A DNA stretch of 6,280 nt. Origin: an uncultured Verrucomicrobiota bacterium (GTDB lineage: Bacteria; Verrucomicrobiota; Verrucomicrobiia; Limisphaerales; SXTU01). Below are positions 5,552 through 6,280 of the stretch, one piece after another. The notes under the pieces were generated by a model, which was not told where the DNA came from, made no database searches, and saw nothing but the letters and a program-made list of their open reading frames with translations. Made by a program: the position numbers and the translations under genes. The stretch is from assembly GCA_903863315.1 (NCBI GenBank), contig CAIPBN010000063.1:1-6280 (forward strand), in the 5' to 3' direction. Numbering within the stretch: the stretch's first letter is position 1; each line of letters starts with the position of its first letter.

Positions 5552-6280
5552 TCAAGCCGGTGGAACGCCCGTGCTTCTCTGCAACTGCCGGCGATACTCA
5601 CGCGGCGTCTGCCGGGTGATCTCGCGGAAGCGGCGGTTGAAGTTGGGCAGGTTGCGGAAGCCGCAATCCAGCGCCACATCCGTCACCTTCCGGTCTTCCT
5701 CGGCGAGCAGCCGACACGCGCGCCCCACCCGCAGCTCGTTCACGTATTCCGGCAGCGTCTTGCCCGTCCGGAGCTTGAAGAAGCGGCTGAACGCGCCCGC
5801 GCTCAGGTGCGCCGCCCGCGCCACCGTGGTCCGGTCAATCTCACCGGTGAGGTGGGCGTGGATGTGGGCTGTGACGCGCGCCATGCGCCCCTGATCGTCA
5901 CTGGCCAGGCTCGGCATGAAACCGGCGCTGGCGATGGGCCGGAGTTCACGCGACTGCGCAAGGGTTTCCAGGATGTCCAGCAATGCCGCGACCCGGTTCA
6001 GCCCCTTTGCCTCAGGCAACCGTTGCATTCGGTCCGCCACCACATCGCGCGTGCGGCCGGTAACCTGCAGCCCACGCCCCGCGCGCTGGAGCAGTCGCTT
6101 CACGCCGGCGGCCTCGGGGATTTCCAGAAATTCCCGCCCTAGCCACGTGCCGAGAAAGCGCGCGACAATGGCGTGGACCGCGCCGCGCCCGCCGCCGGCG
6201 TCCTGCTGCCAGACGTGGGGGAGGTTCGAGCCGACCAGCACGAGGTCACCGGATGTGAGCGGCGTGATGTTGTCGCCCAC
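5552..6280 (-). CDS. AraC-family transcriptional regulator, N-terminus cut by window end
   Basis: The frame runs off the right edge (first visible codon GTG is probably internal), leaving 242 residues. The start of the visible part (GDNITPLTSGDLVLVGSNLPHVW) is the end of a cupin-like effector-binding domain, where AraC proteins of this type sense a small molecule, often a sugar. The C-terminal third is a standard double helix-turn-helix: HTH1 about 153-173 (VARAAHLSAGAFSRFFKLRTG region) and HTH2 about 199-226 (VTDVALDCGF...NFNRRFRE...TP), ending in PREYRRQL. It should bind DNA in the cytoplasm and activate sugar-related genes. It lies 53 bp upstream of the NagA-like gene in the same direction, so the two are probably co-transcribed and the enzyme or its pathway is the likely target. 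Its own promoter is outside the window. Effector unknown. Confidence 0.93.
   Translation of the reverse strand: MGDNITPLTSGDLVLVGSNLPHVWQQDAGGGRGAVHAIVARFLGTWLGREFLEIPEAAGVKRLLQRAGRGLQVTGRTRDVVADRMQRLPEAKGLNRVAALLDILETLAQSRELRPIASAGFMPSLASDDQGRMARVTAHIHAHLTGEIDRTTVARAAHLSAGAFSRFFKLRTGKTLPEYVNELRVGRACRLLAEEDRKVTDVALDCGFRNLPNFNRRFREITRQTPREYRRQLQRSTGVPPA

Noticed and set aside
4728..5894. Long plus-strand open frame opposite the NagA-like and AraC genes
   Set aside because: It crosses two well-supported genes and their spacer, its translation is compositionally odd (rich in Arg, His, Gln) and shows no domain. Long antisense frames are expected in GC-rich coding DNA.

Overview
The window is GC-rich, densely coding bacterial DNA with six protein genes, two of them cut by the window edges. 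I see no rRNA, tRNA, CRISPR array, transposase or phage gene. The mix (two-domain M16 peptidase, zinc-ribbon and FHA membrane proteins of unknown role, a NagA-like deacetylase beside an AraC regulator, few Shine-Dalgarno sites) suggests a Verrucomicrobiota/PVC-type chromosome. That assignment is inference from gene style, not a search result.

Left half, plus strand: the C-terminal part of an M16 metallopeptidase-like protein (1-1587), a 171-bp gap, a twin zinc-ribbon/single-TM/FxLyD protein (1759-2697), then hemB (2720-3709) 22 bp later. The last two probably share a transcript. HemB is a housekeeping haem-synthesis enzyme with intact catalytic lysines and a cysteine-type zinc site.

Right half, minus strand, reading right to left: an AraC-family regulator (5552-6280, N-terminus off the window), a divergent N-acetylglucosamine-6-phosphate deacetylase-like amidohydrolase (4353-5498) 53 bp downstream with the window's one good Shine-Dalgarno site, then a tail-anchored FHA protein (3743-4258) with its own good sigma70-type promoter. 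hemB and the FHA gene converge on a 33-bp spacer holding a hairpin.

No complete new system is evident. The points most worth following up are: a short heptanucleotide tandem repeat inside the M16 coding sequence; three related half-sites arranged head-to-tail-to-head over the FHA promoter; the non-canonical NagA-like enzyme paired with an AraC regulator; and the zinc-ribbon membrane protein coupled to hemB.
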